Positions 8,858 to 16,831 of a stretch of 41,451 nt of DNA are shown here, in pieces. The stretch is taken from contig NZ_CAJYVU010000050.1 in NCBI RefSeq assembly GCF_913778135.1, positions 1-41,451 of the forward strand, written 5' to 3'. The position numbers were made by a program, and so were the translations under genes. Position 1 is the first letter of the stretch. Every line of letters begins with the position of its first letter. Origin of the DNA: an uncultured Sphingomonas sp. Its GTDB lineage: Bacteria > Pseudomonadota > Alphaproteobacteria > Sphingomonadales > Sphingomonadaceae. The notes below the pieces were generated by a model. It saw only the letters and a list, made by a program, of their open reading frames with translations. It made no database searches and had not been told where the DNA came from.

Positions 8858-10722
8858 AGTTGGTACGGGGCGCGTGGAAACTGCTGGTCGGCATCAAGGA
8901 CGCGCTGGTGCTCGTCCTGCTGCTGCTGTTCTTTGGTGCATTGTTCGCCGCGCTGAACGCGCGCAGCCGTGCGCCGGCGATCAAGGATGGCGCCTTGGTG
9001 CTCGATCTGAACGGCCCGATCGTCGAACAGCCGGAGGACGTGTCATTCACCCAGTTGCTGAGCGGGCAGCAGGTCGGCCGGCAGTATCGCCTACGTGACA
9101 TCATCCGCGCGCTGGATACCGCCAAGAGCGACGACCGCGTCAAGGCGGTGGTGGTCGATCTGGAGAAGTTCGGTGGCGCCTATCCAGCGGCGCTCGGTGA
9201 GGTTGCCGACAAGCTCGCCGAGGTACGCCGCGCGGGCAAGCCCGTGCTCGCCTGGGGCATCGCCTATACCGATGGCGGCTACCGCATCGCCTCGGCAGCG
9301 AGCGAGATCTGGATGGACCCGCAGGGCGGCACGCTGTTCTCAGGGCCCGGCGGCACGCAGATGTACTATAAGGGGCTGATCGACAAACTGGGCGTCAACG
9401 CGCACGTCTACCGCGTCGGCAAGTTCAAGTCGGCGGTCGAACCCTACATCCGCGCCGACCAGAGCCCGGAGGCGCGCGCCGCGTCCGAGGCGCTGTACGG
9501 CGGCCTGTTCGAACAATGGCGCACCGCCGTGCAGCAAGCGCGACCGAAGGCGCAGATCGCGGGGCTGCTAGCCAATCCAGCACAGGTTGTACAGGCCGCG
9601 GGCGGCGACATCGCGCAGGCCAATCTGCGCGCGGGGATCGTCGATCACCTGGGCGACCGCGTCGCGTTCGGGCGCCGCGTCGCGCAAATCGCGGGTGGTG
9701 ACGACAAGAAACCCGCCGGCTTCTTCAACACGATCGACTATGACGCTTATGTCGACGCCAAGCCGTTGCCGAAGACGGGCAAGATCGGCATCGTCACCGT
9801 CGCGGGCACGATCGTCGATGGCAAGGCAGGTCCGGGTACCGCGGGCGGCGACACCGTGTCCGACGCGATCTACACGGGCCTGGCGAAGAACGACCTCAAG
9901 GCGCTCGTCCTGCGCGTCGACTCGCCCGGCGGGTCGGTGCTGGCGTCGGAGAAGATCCGCCTTGCCTTGCTGGAGGCGAAGCGCCGCGGCTTGCCGATCG
10001 TGGTGTCGATGGGCGGGCTCGCCGCATCGGGCGGTTACTGGGTGTCGACACCCGGCGACGTGATCTTCGCCGAGCCGAACACCATCACCGGCTCCATCGG
10101 CATCTTCGGCGTGATCCCGACGTTCGAGAACACGCTGGCTAAGGTCGGCATCACCAGCGACGGCGTCCGCACCACGCCGCTGTCGGGCCAGCCGGACGTG
10201 TTCGCGGGCACCAACCCAGTGATCGACACGGTGATCCAGTCGACGATCGAGCACGGTTACATGCAGTTCCTGACCCGCGTCTCGCAGTCGCGTCACCTGC
10301 CGGTCGCGCGCGTCAACGAGATCGGCCAGGGTCGCGTCTGGCTGGGTGGACCGGCGCGCCAGCTCGGCCTCGTCGACCGCTTCGGTTCGCTGTCCGACGC
10401 AGTGGCGGAAGCCGCAAAGCGCGCGAAGGTGGATGCAACCGACATCGTCTACCTGGAAAAGCAGCCCGGCTTTGCCGCAACGGTCGCGAAGCAGTGGAAC
10501 CGGGACGAGGACGAGGACGCCAGCGCCGGATCGGACGTGATGTCGCGGATGGCGTGGCAGCAGCGCCAGGTGGCAGCGCTGGCGATCGGCGATGCGCGCC
10601 GGCTCCTGTCGGGTTCGGCCGTCCGCGCCGAGTGCCTGGAGTGCGCCGGATCGGGGCCGATGGTCGCGCGCGCCGTCGATGTGCGCCTGCTCGACCTGCT
10701 GCTCGCCAGGCTGGGGCTGTGA
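8854..10722 (+). CDS. sppA: Signal peptide peptidase SppA, long (67 kDa) type
   Basis: A 622-residue inner-membrane serine protease that degrades cleaved signal peptides. An N-terminal membrane helix (residues ~20-38) is followed by two tandem S49 domains. The catalytic Lys is K192 in VGKFKSAVEPY, and the nucleophile Ser is S392 in MGGLAASGGYWVSTP. They sit about 200 residues apart, as in E. coli SppA (K209/S409). The ATG at 8854 is chosen; an in-frame GTG two codons upstream is also possible. A candidate promoter is TTGCTC (8768-8773), 17 bases, CTAACA (8791-8796). The C-terminal ~70 residues carry a CLEC motif not essential to the fold. A strong hairpin follows the stop. Confidence 0.96.
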   Translation: MKLVRGAWKLLVGIKDALVLVLLLLFFGALFAALNARSRAPAIKDGALVLDLNGPIVEQPEDVSFTQLLSGQQVGRQYRLRDIIRALDTAKSDDRVKAVVVDLEKFGGAYPAALGEVADKLAEVRRAGKPVLAWGIAYTDGGYRIASAASEIWMDPQGGTLFSGPGGTQMYYKGLIDKLGVNAHVYRVGKFKSAVEPYIRADQSPEARAASEALYGGLFEQWRTAVQQARPKAQIAGLLANPAQVVQAAGGDIAQANLRAGIVDHLGDRVAFGRRVAQIAGGDDKKPAGFFNTIDYDAYVDAKPLPKTGKIGIVTVAGTIVDGKAGPGTAGGDTVSDAIYTGLAKNDLKALVLRVDSPGGSVLASEKIRLALLEAKRRGLPIVVSMGGLAASGGYWVSTPGDVIFAEPNTITGSIGIFGVIPTFENTLAKVGITSDGVRTTPLSGQPDVFAGTNPVIDTVIQSTIEHGYMQFLTRVSQSRHLPVARVNEIGQGRVWLGGPARQLGLVDRFGSLSDAVAEAAKRAKVDATDIVYLEKQPGFAATVAKQWNRDEDEDASAGSDVMSRMAWQQRQVAALAIGDARRLLSGSAVRAECLECAGSGPMVARAVDVRLLDLLLARLGL

Positions 10723-10727
10723 TCTGA

Positions 10728-10762
10728 CCGGCTCCGCGCGCCGGACTGGCGTGCGGAGCCGG
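10728..10762 (+). terminator. Hairpin terminator-like element behind sppA
   Basis: A 15-bp stem (10728-10742 with 10748-10762, one G-U pair) around a five-base loop, starting 5 bases after the sppA stop. It is very GC-rich but followed by ACAGGTCAGTCTG without a T-tract, so termination may need another factor, or it may only protect the message end. Confidence 0.6.
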
Positions 10763-10806
10763 ACAGGTCAGTCTGCGTTCAACAAGCCTCTGCTACGAGG
10801 CCAACG

Positions 10807-11220
10807 ATGCCGAAAATATCCCAGCTGCTGTTCGGTGCCGCGGCGCTGGCGCTGGCAGCGATCACACCAACGTCGCCAGCGACCGCGGCGCGTGCAGATC
10901 CCGACGCCGAGCTGCAGAAGCTGCTCGACGGGCACGTCGCGGGAAAGCCGGTCGAATGCATCTCGCTCCCCAACGTGACCGGCAACACGATCGTGACCGG
11001 CCGTGCGATCGTCTACCGAGTCGGCACGCGATTATACGTCAACGCGCCGCCCGAGGGCGCCAAGCAGCTTCGTCGCGACGACATCATCGTGACGCGGACG
11101 TTCGGCACCAACCTGTGTCGCGGCGATATCATCCGACTGCTCGATCGCACGTCCACGATCCCGCACGGCTTCGTCGCGTTGGGGCAATTCGTTCCCTACA
11201 CGAAGCCGAGATCGGACTGA
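10807..11220 (+). CDS. Small secreted protein, unknown function (relative of the protein at 13480)
   Basis: A 137-residue protein with an N-terminal signal peptide (hydrophobic stretch residues 6-20, likely cleavage near ATAARA at 25-30), so probably periplasmic. The mature part has two cysteines, C51 (VECISL) and C104 (NLCRGDIIRLL). It shares a pattern with the protein encoded at 13480-13863: Cys-hydrophobic, R-x-I-x-(F/Y)-R, a tyrosine strand, LC-x-x-DII and a terminal F-x-P. ACGAGG at 10794-10799 fits the ATG at 10807. I do not recognise a named domain and no catalytic motif is seen. It follows sppA and its hairpin, and converges with the TRIC gene with only 4 bp between stops. Confidence 0.75.
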   Translation: MPKISQLLFGAAALALAAITPTSPATAARADPDAELQKLLDGHVAGKPVECISLPNVTGNTIVTGRAIVYRVGTRLYVNAPPEGAKQLRRDDIIVTRTFGTNLCRGDIIRLLDRTSTIPHGFVALGQFVPYTKPRSD

Positions 11221-11224
11221 GCGC

Positions 11225-11851
11225 TCAGCGTCGTCCGCGATAGGCGGGCAGCGCCAGATGCCAGCGGATCGCCGCGGCGCGCAGCCCGAAGCCCATCAGC
11301 GCGGCGACGATCGCGGCCGTGCGCGGATCGACGCTGCATTCGCGCAAACCGACGAACATGCCCGAGGCGAGCGCCGCCGCAGTCACGTACAGCTCGGGCC
11401 GCATCAGGATCGACGGCTCACCCGCCAGCACGTCGCGGATGATCCCGCCGACACAGCCCGTCACGACCCCCATAAGCGCGGCGGGCAGCGGCGGCACGCC
11501 GTAGCCGATCGCCTTCGCAGCGCCGTAGACCGCGTAGGCGGCGAGCCCGATCGCATCGAACCAGTCGAGCGCGGCGCCGCGCCACCAGCGCTCGGGCGTC
11601 AGCCATACCAGCACCGCGACCCCCAGACATACCGCCGCGACGCGAGCATCATGGACCCAGAACACCGGTGCGCCGATCAGCAGGTCGCGAACCGTTCCCC
11701 CACCCACCCCGGTAATCAGCGCAAAGAAGGCGAGCGTCACGAACGTCTGCCCCCGCTGCGCCGCCGCCAGCGCGCCAGATGCGGCGAAGACCGCCAGGCC
11801 TGCGATGTCGAACCACGGAGCGAAGACGGGCAGGAGGACCTCGGGCGGCAT
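11225..11851 (-). CDS. TRIC-type (UPF0126/YicG-like) membrane channel protein
   Basis: A 208-residue integral membrane protein with about seven hydrophobic helices made from two repeats of the UPF0126 unit. Each repeat carries the glycine-rich signature: GVGGGTVRDLLIG near residue 48 and GCVGGIIRDVLAGEPSIL near 133. Family members are bacterial homologues of trimeric intracellular cation channels and conduct monovalent cations. The physiological role in bacteria is unclear. The ATG at 11851 gives the family length. It is divergent from dapB (201-bp gap) and convergent with the small secreted protein. Confidence 0.92.
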   Translation of the reverse strand: MPPEVLLPVFAPWFDIAGLAVFAASGALAAAQRGQTFVTLAFFALITGVGGGTVRDLLIGAPVFWVHDARVAAVCLGVAVLVWLTPERWWRGAALDWFDAIGLAAYAVYGAAKAIGYGVPPLPAALMGVVTGCVGGIIRDVLAGEPSILMRPELYVTAAALASGMFVGLRECSVDPRTAAIVAALMGFGLRAAAIRWHLALPAYRGRR

Positions 11852-11987
11852 GGAGCCGCGCCTAGCGGATGATCGCCGCGGTGCAAGCGTCGGGCGGTGG
11901 CACGCTCCAGCCGACCGGCCGCAGCAAGCGCAAATTTACCTGTTCGCGTGGTCGCCCCTGTCACATCGCTGTGCCATAGCGCCCTTC

Positions 11988-12056
11988 ATGACAACGCCGT
12001 CCTACCTGCCGCAGCGCCCTTCAGACGCCCGCTTTCCTAGGGGCAGCGCACGATGA
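11988..12056 (+). other. Possible 22-codon leader ORF coupled to dapB
   Basis: ATG at 11988 opens a 22-codon frame whose TGA (12054-12056) overlaps the dapB ATG (12053) as ATGA. No Shine-Dalgarno precedes it. A -10-like CATAGC lies at 11975-11980, so a leaderless message starting near the ATG is conceivable. It could be chance; only the coupling geometry is seen. Confidence 0.3.
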
Positions 12057-12781
12057 CCGCGATTGGGATTTTTGGCAGCAACGGTCGCATGGGTCGCGCG
12101 ATCGCGACGATCGTCGGCGACGAAGGCGGCACGATCGCGGGCGGCGTCGATGCGGGCGGCGATCCCGTACCGCTGGCGCAGGCAGCCGACGTTTTAGTCG
12201 ATTTCTCAACGCCTGCCGCGCTCCAGCCGCATCTCGCCGCCGCCGTCGCAGCGGGAACGCCGATCGTGATCGGCACCACCGGTCTGTCGAACGCGCATCA
12301 CGCCTTGATCGACGAGGCAGCGCAGCAGATCGCGGTGCTGCAGACAGGCAACACGTCGCTCGGCGTCACCTTGCTGGGCATATTGGTGCGCGAGGCGGCG
12401 GCGCGGCTCGGCAGCGACTGGGACATCGAGATCGTCGAGATGCACCACCGCCACAAGGTCGATGCGCCATCGGGCACCGCGATTCTGCTCGGCGAGGCGG
12501 CGGCGCAGGCGCGCGGCACGTCACTCTCCGAAGTGCGCGTCGACGGCCGCGCTGGGCTGGTCGGCGCGCGGACGGAGGAGACGATCGGCTTTTCCTCGCT
12601 GCGCGGCGGCAGTGTGGTGGGCGACCATCAGGTTATCTTCGCTGGTGAGGGCGAACGGATCGAGCTGGGGCACCGCGGCGAGGACCGCACCATCTTCGCC
12701 CGCGGAGCGGTAAAGGCAGCCCTGTGGCTCGCCGGCCGAACGCCGGGACGCTATCAGATGGCAGAGGTGCTCGGGCTGTAA
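12053..12781 (+). CDS. dapB: 4-hydroxy-tetrahydrodipicolinate reductase DapB
   Basis: Cytosolic NAD(P)H-dependent reductase of the diaminopimelate/lysine pathway, 242 residues. The nucleotide-binding glycine motif GSNGRMGRAI sits at the N-terminus, VDFSTP and GTTGLS follow, and the active-site block MHHRHKVDAPSGTA contains H131 and K135, equivalent to H159/K163 of the E. coli enzyme. The substrate-binding segment GFSSLRGG and the C-terminal LWLAGRTPGRY are also typical. It is slightly shorter than the E. coli protein (273 residues), as is common in alphaproteobacteria. nth follows 3 bp after the stop, so dapB-nth-secreted protein form an apparent operon. Confidence 0.97.
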   Translation: MTAIGIFGSNGRMGRAIATIVGDEGGTIAGGVDAGGDPVPLAQAADVLVDFSTPAALQPHLAAAVAAGTPIVIGTTGLSNAHHALIDEAAQQIAVLQTGNTSLGVTLLGILVREAAARLGSDWDIEIVEMHHRHKVDAPSGTAILLGEAAAQARGTSLSEVRVDGRAGLVGARTEETIGFSSLRGGSVVGDHQVIFAGEGERIELGHRGEDRTIFARGAVKAALWLAGRTPGRYQMAEVLGL

Positions 12782-12784
12782 GCG

Positions 12785-13477
12785 ATGAAGAAGGCGGACG
12801 TCGTCGAGTTCTACGCGCGGCTGGCGGAGGCGAACCCGCATCCCGAAACCGAGCTTGAGTTCGTCAACGCCTACACCCTGCTGGTCGCGGTGGCCCTCTC
12901 GGCGCAGTCGACTGATGCGGGCGTCAACAAGGCAACGCGCGCGCTGTTCCGCATCGCCGACACTCCGGCGAAGATGGTCGACCTCGGGCTCGAGGGTTTG
13001 AAGGAGCACATCAAGACCATCGGGCTGTACAACACCAAGGCAAAGAACGTCATCGCACTAAGCCAGATGCTCATCGACCATCACGGCGGCGAGGTGCCCG
13101 CTGACCGCGATGCGCTCGAAACGCTGCCCGGGGTCGGGCGCAAGACCGCCAATGTGGTGATGAACTCGGCGTTTGGCGCGGAAACCTTCGCGGTCGACAC
13201 GCACATCTTTCGCGTCTGCAACCGCACCGGCCTCGCCCGCGGCAAGACCCCGCTCGCGGTCGAACTCAAGCTTGACAAGGCGACGCCGCAGCCGTTCCGC
13301 CTGCACGCGCACCACTGGCTGATCCTCCACGGACGTTACACCTGCAAGGCGCGAAAGCCGGAGTGCTGGCGGTGCATCGTATCGGACTTGTGCGCGTTCA
13401 AGCCGAAGACGGCGCCGCCTCTCACGAAGGCACCCGCTGCTAAGGCGGAGACCAACAAGGCGGCGATCGGAGAGTGA
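12785..13477 (+). CDS. nth: Endonuclease III (Nth), DNA glycosylase/AP lyase
   Basis: A 230-residue base-excision repair enzyme that removes oxidised pyrimidines and nicks AP sites. The helix-hairpin-helix LPGVGRKTANVV contains catalytic K120, VDTH gives D138, and four cysteines (C187, C194, C197, C203; spacing C-X6-C-X2-C-X5-C) ligate the [4Fe-4S] cluster. All fall at the same positions as in E. coli Nth. A ~25-residue Ala/Lys/Thr-rich tail follows the cluster. It starts 3 bp after dapB and ends 2 bp before the ATG of the next small gene, so the three are likely co-transcribed. Confidence 0.98.
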   Translation: MKKADVVEFYARLAEANPHPETELEFVNAYTLLVAVALSAQSTDAGVNKATRALFRIADTPAKMVDLGLEGLKEHIKTIGLYNTKAKNVIALSQMLIDHHGGEVPADRDALETLPGVGRKTANVVMNSAFGAETFAVDTHIFRVCNRTGLARGKTPLAVELKLDKATPQPFRLHAHHWLILHGRYTCKARKPECWRCIVSDLCAFKPKTAPPLTKAPAAKAETNKAAIGE

Positions 13478-13479
13478 CC

Positions 13480-13863
13480 ATGCGCTACGCCGCCCTCGCC
13501 TGCTGCCTCGCCCTCCTCGCCGCACCCGGCGCTGTACGCGACCGCAACACCGGTCCCGTCGCGACACCTGTGGGGCCTGCCCGAAACTGCGTGCCGATCA
13601 CGCAGTTGCGCGACAGCCTGGTGCGCAGCGACCGCGTCATCGATTTTCGCACGACCGGCGGCCGCGACCGTTACTACCGCGTGACCTTGCCGCAGTCGTG
13701 CCCGGGGTTGAGCTTCGAACGCCGGTTCAGCTACGCGACATCGATCGGCCAATTGTGCGCGCAGGACATCATCACCGTACTCTATCAGGATGGCGGACTG
13801 ACGCGCGGCGCAAGCTGCGGCCTGGCGCCGTTCCAGCCGGTGACGATCACCCGAGCACATTAA
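13480..13863 (+). CDS. Small secreted protein, unknown function (relative of the protein at 10807)
   Basis: A 127-residue protein with a signal peptide ([18 protein letters not shown]), probably periplasmic; a Cys-Cys in the hydrophobic stretch does not make a convincing lipobox. The mature part has four cysteines (C37, C74, C93, C113) and the pattern CVPI...DRVIDFR...RYYRVTL...C...[11 protein letters not shown]...CGLAPFQP. It is related to the protein at 10807, which lacks C74 and C113. The ATG at 13480 lies 2 bp after the nth stop; a GTG at 13474 overlapping nth is the alternative. No domain recognised. The tRNA-Arg gene follows 50 bp downstream on the same strand. Confidence 0.75.
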   Translation: MRYAALACCLALLAAPGAVRDRNTGPVATPVGPARNCVPITQLRDSLVRSDRVIDFRTTGGRDRYYRVTLPQSCPGLSFERRFSYATSIGQLCAQDIITVLYQDGGLTRGASCGLAPFQPVTITRAH

Positions 13864-13909
13864 GCCAATTTGTGGTGGCGCACCGCGAATAGCTGCGCTA
13901 ACCGCAAGG

Positions 13910-13990
<81 letters not shown>

Positions 13991-13992
13991 GC

Positions 13993-14421
13993 TTAATTCA
14001 GCGACTTCGGCGGAACGATCGGGACCAGTAACGGCGCGACCGGCACGCCCTCGTCGATCAGCGCGCGCGCTTCCGCCGGCGTCGCTTGCCCGTGGATCAG
14101 GCGATTGGGCTTCTCACCATCGTGGATCGCGCGTGCTTCGGTGGCGAAATCGCGCCCGACCCAGTTTGAATCCTTCAACGCGGCGGCCTGCGCGCTGGCT
14201 ACGGCGTTCAGCAGCGACTTGATGTCCGGCTTTCCACTCGCCGCGACACTGTTGCCCTTCGCGCCGACGCGCGGCGCCATCACCGCCTTCTCCACCTCGT
14301 CGGTGCCGCAGATCGGGCAGGCCAGCAGCCCGCGCGCGCGTTGATCCTCGTATGCGGCAGTGGAGCCGAACCACGCTTCAAACACGTGATCGCCCGAGCA
14401 GCGAAGGTCGAAGACGATCAT
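13993..14421 (-). CDS. DUF1178 family protein
   Basis: A 142-residue protein of the alpha/betaproteobacterial DUF1178 family. The N-terminus [20 protein letters not shown], with a C-P-I-C-G motif at about residues 35-39, suggests a small rubredoxin-like zinc knuckle. The C-terminal half contains the family's conserved [16 protein letters not shown] and a Pro-rich end ([15 protein letters not shown]). The function is unknown. It is the third gene of a comF-grxC-DUF1178 run (24 bp after grxC) and converges with the tRNA-Arg. Confidence 0.92.
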   Translation of the reverse strand: MIVFDLRCSGDHVFEAWFGSTAAYEDQRARGLLACPICGTDEVEKAVMAPRVGAKGNSVAASGKPDIKSLLNAVASAQAAALKDSNWVGRDFATEARAIHDGEKPNRLIHGQATPAEARALIDEGVPVAPLLVPIVPPKSLN

Positions 14422-14445
14422 CGGTTAACTGCCAGCCGCGCACGC

Positions 14446-14703
14446 TCACGCGGCGAGCAGCGGGTCCAGCTTGCCCGCACGATCGAGCGCGACCAGGTCG
14501 TCGCATCCGCCGATATGCTGGCCGTCGATGAAGATCTGCGGCACCGTGGTTCGCCCGTTCGCGCGCGCGATCATCTCGTCGCGCTTGGTACGATCCATCG
14601 TAATGTCGGTCTCGCTGGCTTGCGCGCCCTTGTCGCCGAGCAGCCGCAGCGCGCGTGCGCAATAAGGACAGAACGCCTTGGTGTAGATTTCGACCTGTGC
14701 CAT
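14446..14703 (-). CDS. grxC: Glutaredoxin 3
   Basis: An 85-residue cytosolic thiol-disulfide oxidoreductase using glutathione. The dithiol active site CPYC is at residues 12-15 (KAFCPYCARAL), the cis-proline glutathione-binding TVPQIFI near 53-59, and the GGCDDL motif near 65-70. The ATG at 14703 gives MAQVEIYTK; an in-frame GTG at 14724 would add seven residues and is less likely. It lies 48 bp after comF and 24 bp before DUF1178. Confidence 0.96.
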   Translation of the reverse strand: MAQVEIYTKAFCPYCARALRLLGDKGAQASETDITMDRTKRDEMIARANGRTTVPQIFIDGQHIGGCDDLVALDRAGKLDPLLAA

Positions 14704-14751
14704 TGGACTGACCTGTGGTTGCACACCCGGCTTGTCAATCCGCGCGCCACG

Positions 14752-15474
14752 CTAAATGCCACGGTCATCGAGCACGCGGGTCCAGGTGAGGATCGTCACG
14801 CTGGCCGCACCGGCGCGAAGCATCACCGCGGTGCACGCGTCGGTCGTCGCACCGCTGGTGTAGACGTCGTCGACGAGTACGACGTTGCGCCCCTTTACGC
14901 CCTCGCCGCGCACACGAAATACTGCGCGTACTGCCTGCGCCCGTGCCCGGCGCGAGTGGCCGCGGAGCGGTGCGGTGGCGCGGTGACGCTCCAGCGCCGT
15001 GCGATCGACGGGCACGTTGCCTAGGCGCGACAGATGATCCGCAATCAGCGCTGCCTGATTATAGCCCCTGCTCCACAGTCGCCAGCGGTGGAGCGGCACC
15101 GGAACGAGCACCTCGGTCTCCGGAGGCATATGCCGTCTCATCAGCCTGGCAGCGGTCTCGGCGTAGGCAACGCGACGCGCATATTTGAGCCGCAGCGCAA
15201 CCGTCCGCGCGACCGTGCCGTATGCGACCGCGGCGCGAACGCCCGCGTGCCTCGGTGGATCGGACAAGCAGCCCGCGCATCGCGCCTTCTGTCCGCGATC
15301 ATGATCGAACGGCAGATTGCATCCGTCGCACCACGGCGGACCGATGAAGCGCAGACTGGACCAGCAAGGAGCGCAGAAGCGATGTGCGGCCGAGACGATC
15401 TCTCCGCAAGCCGGGCAGCGCGGGGGCAATGCCAGGTCGCGCAGCGTCGCCAGCATCGTCATCACCGCCCGCAT
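14752..15474 (-). CDS. ComF family protein (zinc-ribbon phosphoribosyltransferase-like)
   Basis: A 240-residue ComF/GntX-like protein. Four CxxC pairs in the first ~75 residues (CPAC, CAPC, CDGC, CAGC) form zinc ribbons, and the C-terminal half is a type I phosphoribosyltransferase fold with the PRPP loop VVLVDDVYTSGATT. The role in non-competent bacteria is unclear; homologues are implicated in DNA uptake. The frame remains open far upstream, but that extension runs opposite the methyltransferase gene. ATGs at 15474, 15462 and 15456 are possible; 15474 is given. It is divergent from the methyltransferase (70-bp gap) and heads comF-grxC-DUF1178. Confidence 0.9.
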   Translation of the reverse strand: MRAVMTMLATLRDLALPPRCPACGEIVSAAHRFCAPCWSSLRFIGPPWCDGCNLPFDHDRGQKARCAGCLSDPPRHAGVRAAVAYGTVARTVALRLKYARRVAYAETAARLMRRHMPPETEVLVPVPLHRWRLWSRGYNQAALIADHLSRLGNVPVDRTALERHRATAPLRGHSRRARAQAVRAVFRVRGEGVKGRNVVLVDDVYTSGATTDACTAVMLRAGAASVTILTWTRVLDDRGI

Positions 15475-15544
15475 TGCGCTCGCTTTCCCGATCCTGCCAA
15501 CCCGCCCCCTTGTCGTGGCTTTGACGCGTCGCCACAAGCGAGGC

Positions 15545-16390
15545 GTGACCCCGCCTCCCGAAATCTTCGACCGCTCGGCGCGACGGCGCCAGCGTGATCG
15601 TGCCGCTGCCAACTTTCGCGACCATGACTTCATTCGCGCGATGATGCTTGACGGCATCGAGGAGCGGCTCGGCGCGGTGCTACGCGGCTTCGACGACGTA
15701 CTCGATCTCGGCTGCTTCGACGCGAGCTTCGCGCCGCCGGCTGGTACGCGAGTCGCGCGCTTCGATCCCGGCCATGCCTTCGCGATCGCCGCAGGCGGCG
15801 TGCAGGGGGACGAGGACCGGCTGCCGTTCGCCGACGCCAGCTTCGACCTGGTCGTCGCAGCTGGCACGCTCGATACCGTCAGCGATCTGCCGGGTGCATT
15901 GTCGCTGATCCGCCGCGTGCTGCGTCCCGGCGGGCTGTTTCTTGGCGCATTCCCAAGCGCGGGATCGCTTGCGACGCTGCGTGCGGTGCTGCGTGAGGCG
16001 GAAGCCGACAAGCCCGCGGTGCGCATCCATCCACAGGTGGAGGTGCGGTCGGCCGGCGACCTGCTGCTGCGCGCGGGCTTTCGACTGCCGGTCGCAGACG
16101 CGGAAACGCTGACCGTGCGCTATGGCTCGCTGATGCGATTGCTCCAAGATGTGCGCGGGATGGGTGCGGCGAACGTTCTAAAAGATCGCTCGCCACTTGT
16201 GCGCGAAACGCTGGCGCGCGCGGCGGCTGCGTTTGCTGCGCGCGCCGACGCAGATGGTCGCACGTCCGAGCGGTTCGAGATCGTGTTCCTGACCGGCTGG
16301 GCTCCATCGCCCGAGCAGGACGCCGGGCGCCGCGGACCACCGCAACCAGCGGGCTCCGCACTGCCGCGTCCCGCCGGACCGTTCGGCTAA
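15545..16390 (+). CDS. SAM-dependent methyltransferase, BioC/NDUFAF5-like
   Basis: A 281-residue class I methyltransferase fold. It begins with the alphaproteobacterial signature PPEIFDRSARRRQRDRAA, then carries the SAM-binding glycine motif VLDLGCFDAS, motif II-like PFADASFDLVVAAGTLDTV and post-motif LIRRVLRPGGLFLGAFPSAGSL. This arrangement resembles the bacterial relatives of mitochondrial complex I assembly factor NDUFAF5 and of BioC; which reaction it catalyses cannot be told. The GTG at 15545 is chosen because the conserved N-terminus begins there; further upstream the frame overlaps comF. It overlaps the response regulator by 4 bases tail to tail. Confidence 0.88.
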   Translation: MTPPPEIFDRSARRRQRDRAAANFRDHDFIRAMMLDGIEERLGAVLRGFDDVLDLGCFDASFAPPAGTRVARFDPGHAFAIAAGGVQGDEDRLPFADASFDLVVAAGTLDTVSDLPGALSLIRRVLRPGGLFLGAFPSAGSLATLRAVLREAEADKPAVRIHPQVEVRSAGDLLLRAGFRLPVADAETLTVRYGSLMRLLQDVRGMGAANVLKDRSPLVRETLARAAAAFAARADADGRTSERFEIVFLTGWAPSPEQDAGRRGPPQPAGSALPRPAGPFG

Positions 16391-16773
16391 ATCAGTTCGT
16401 CGTCACCGCCGGTTGCGAGCAGCCGGCCCATCGCTTCAAACAGCGAATCCATCGCCACGGGCTTGAAGATGACGTCGTCGGCGCCCGCGGCGAGGCAGCG
16501 TTCGCGCAGGTCGACCGCGCGATCGGCGGTGACGACGATGATCGGCAGCCTTCCCTTCGCGTCATCGCGCGCGCGGATGTGCTGAATTGCGGTCAGCCCG
16601 TCCATGCCGGGCATGCGCAGATCGACGAGGATCATGTCGAATTCTTCGGCTTCGATGCGGTCGAGGCCAATTTCGGCGCTCTCGGCCTCTTCCATGTGTG
16701 CGCCCGCGACATCGAGCATGTCGCGCACGACGCGGCGGTTCATGCGATCGTCCTCGATGAAGAGAACGTTCAT
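16387..16773 (-). CDS. Single-domain response regulator (CheY-like)
   Basis: A 128-residue stand-alone receiver domain with no output domain. All phosphorylation residues are present: acidic pair D8/D9 (LFIEDDRMNRR), phosphoacceptor D51 (ILVDLRMPGMDG), T82 and K104 (IFKPV). It would act by protein-protein contact or as a phosphate shuttle. It is the last gene of the EAL-kinase-regulator run, 58 bp after the kinase, and is the obvious target for that kinase, whose own receiver is degenerate. Its last codons overlap the end of the opposing methyltransferase gene. Confidence 0.95.
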   Translation of the reverse strand: MNVLFIEDDRMNRRVVRDMLDVAGAHMEEAESAEIGLDRIEAEEFDMILVDLRMPGMDGLTAIQHIRARDDAKGRLPIIVVTADRAVDLRERCLAAGADDVIFKPVAMDSLFEAMGRLLATGGDDELI

Positions 16774-16831
16774 GTCCTAACCGTCCGTTGCGACCTGGTG
16801 CCCGTGTTGCGTTTCACTAGTACACCCTAGC

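Noticed and set aside
15475..16026. N-terminal extension of ComF
   Set aside because: It is antisense to the methyltransferase and Ser/Arg-rich; ComF homology begins at the zinc ribbon after 15474.
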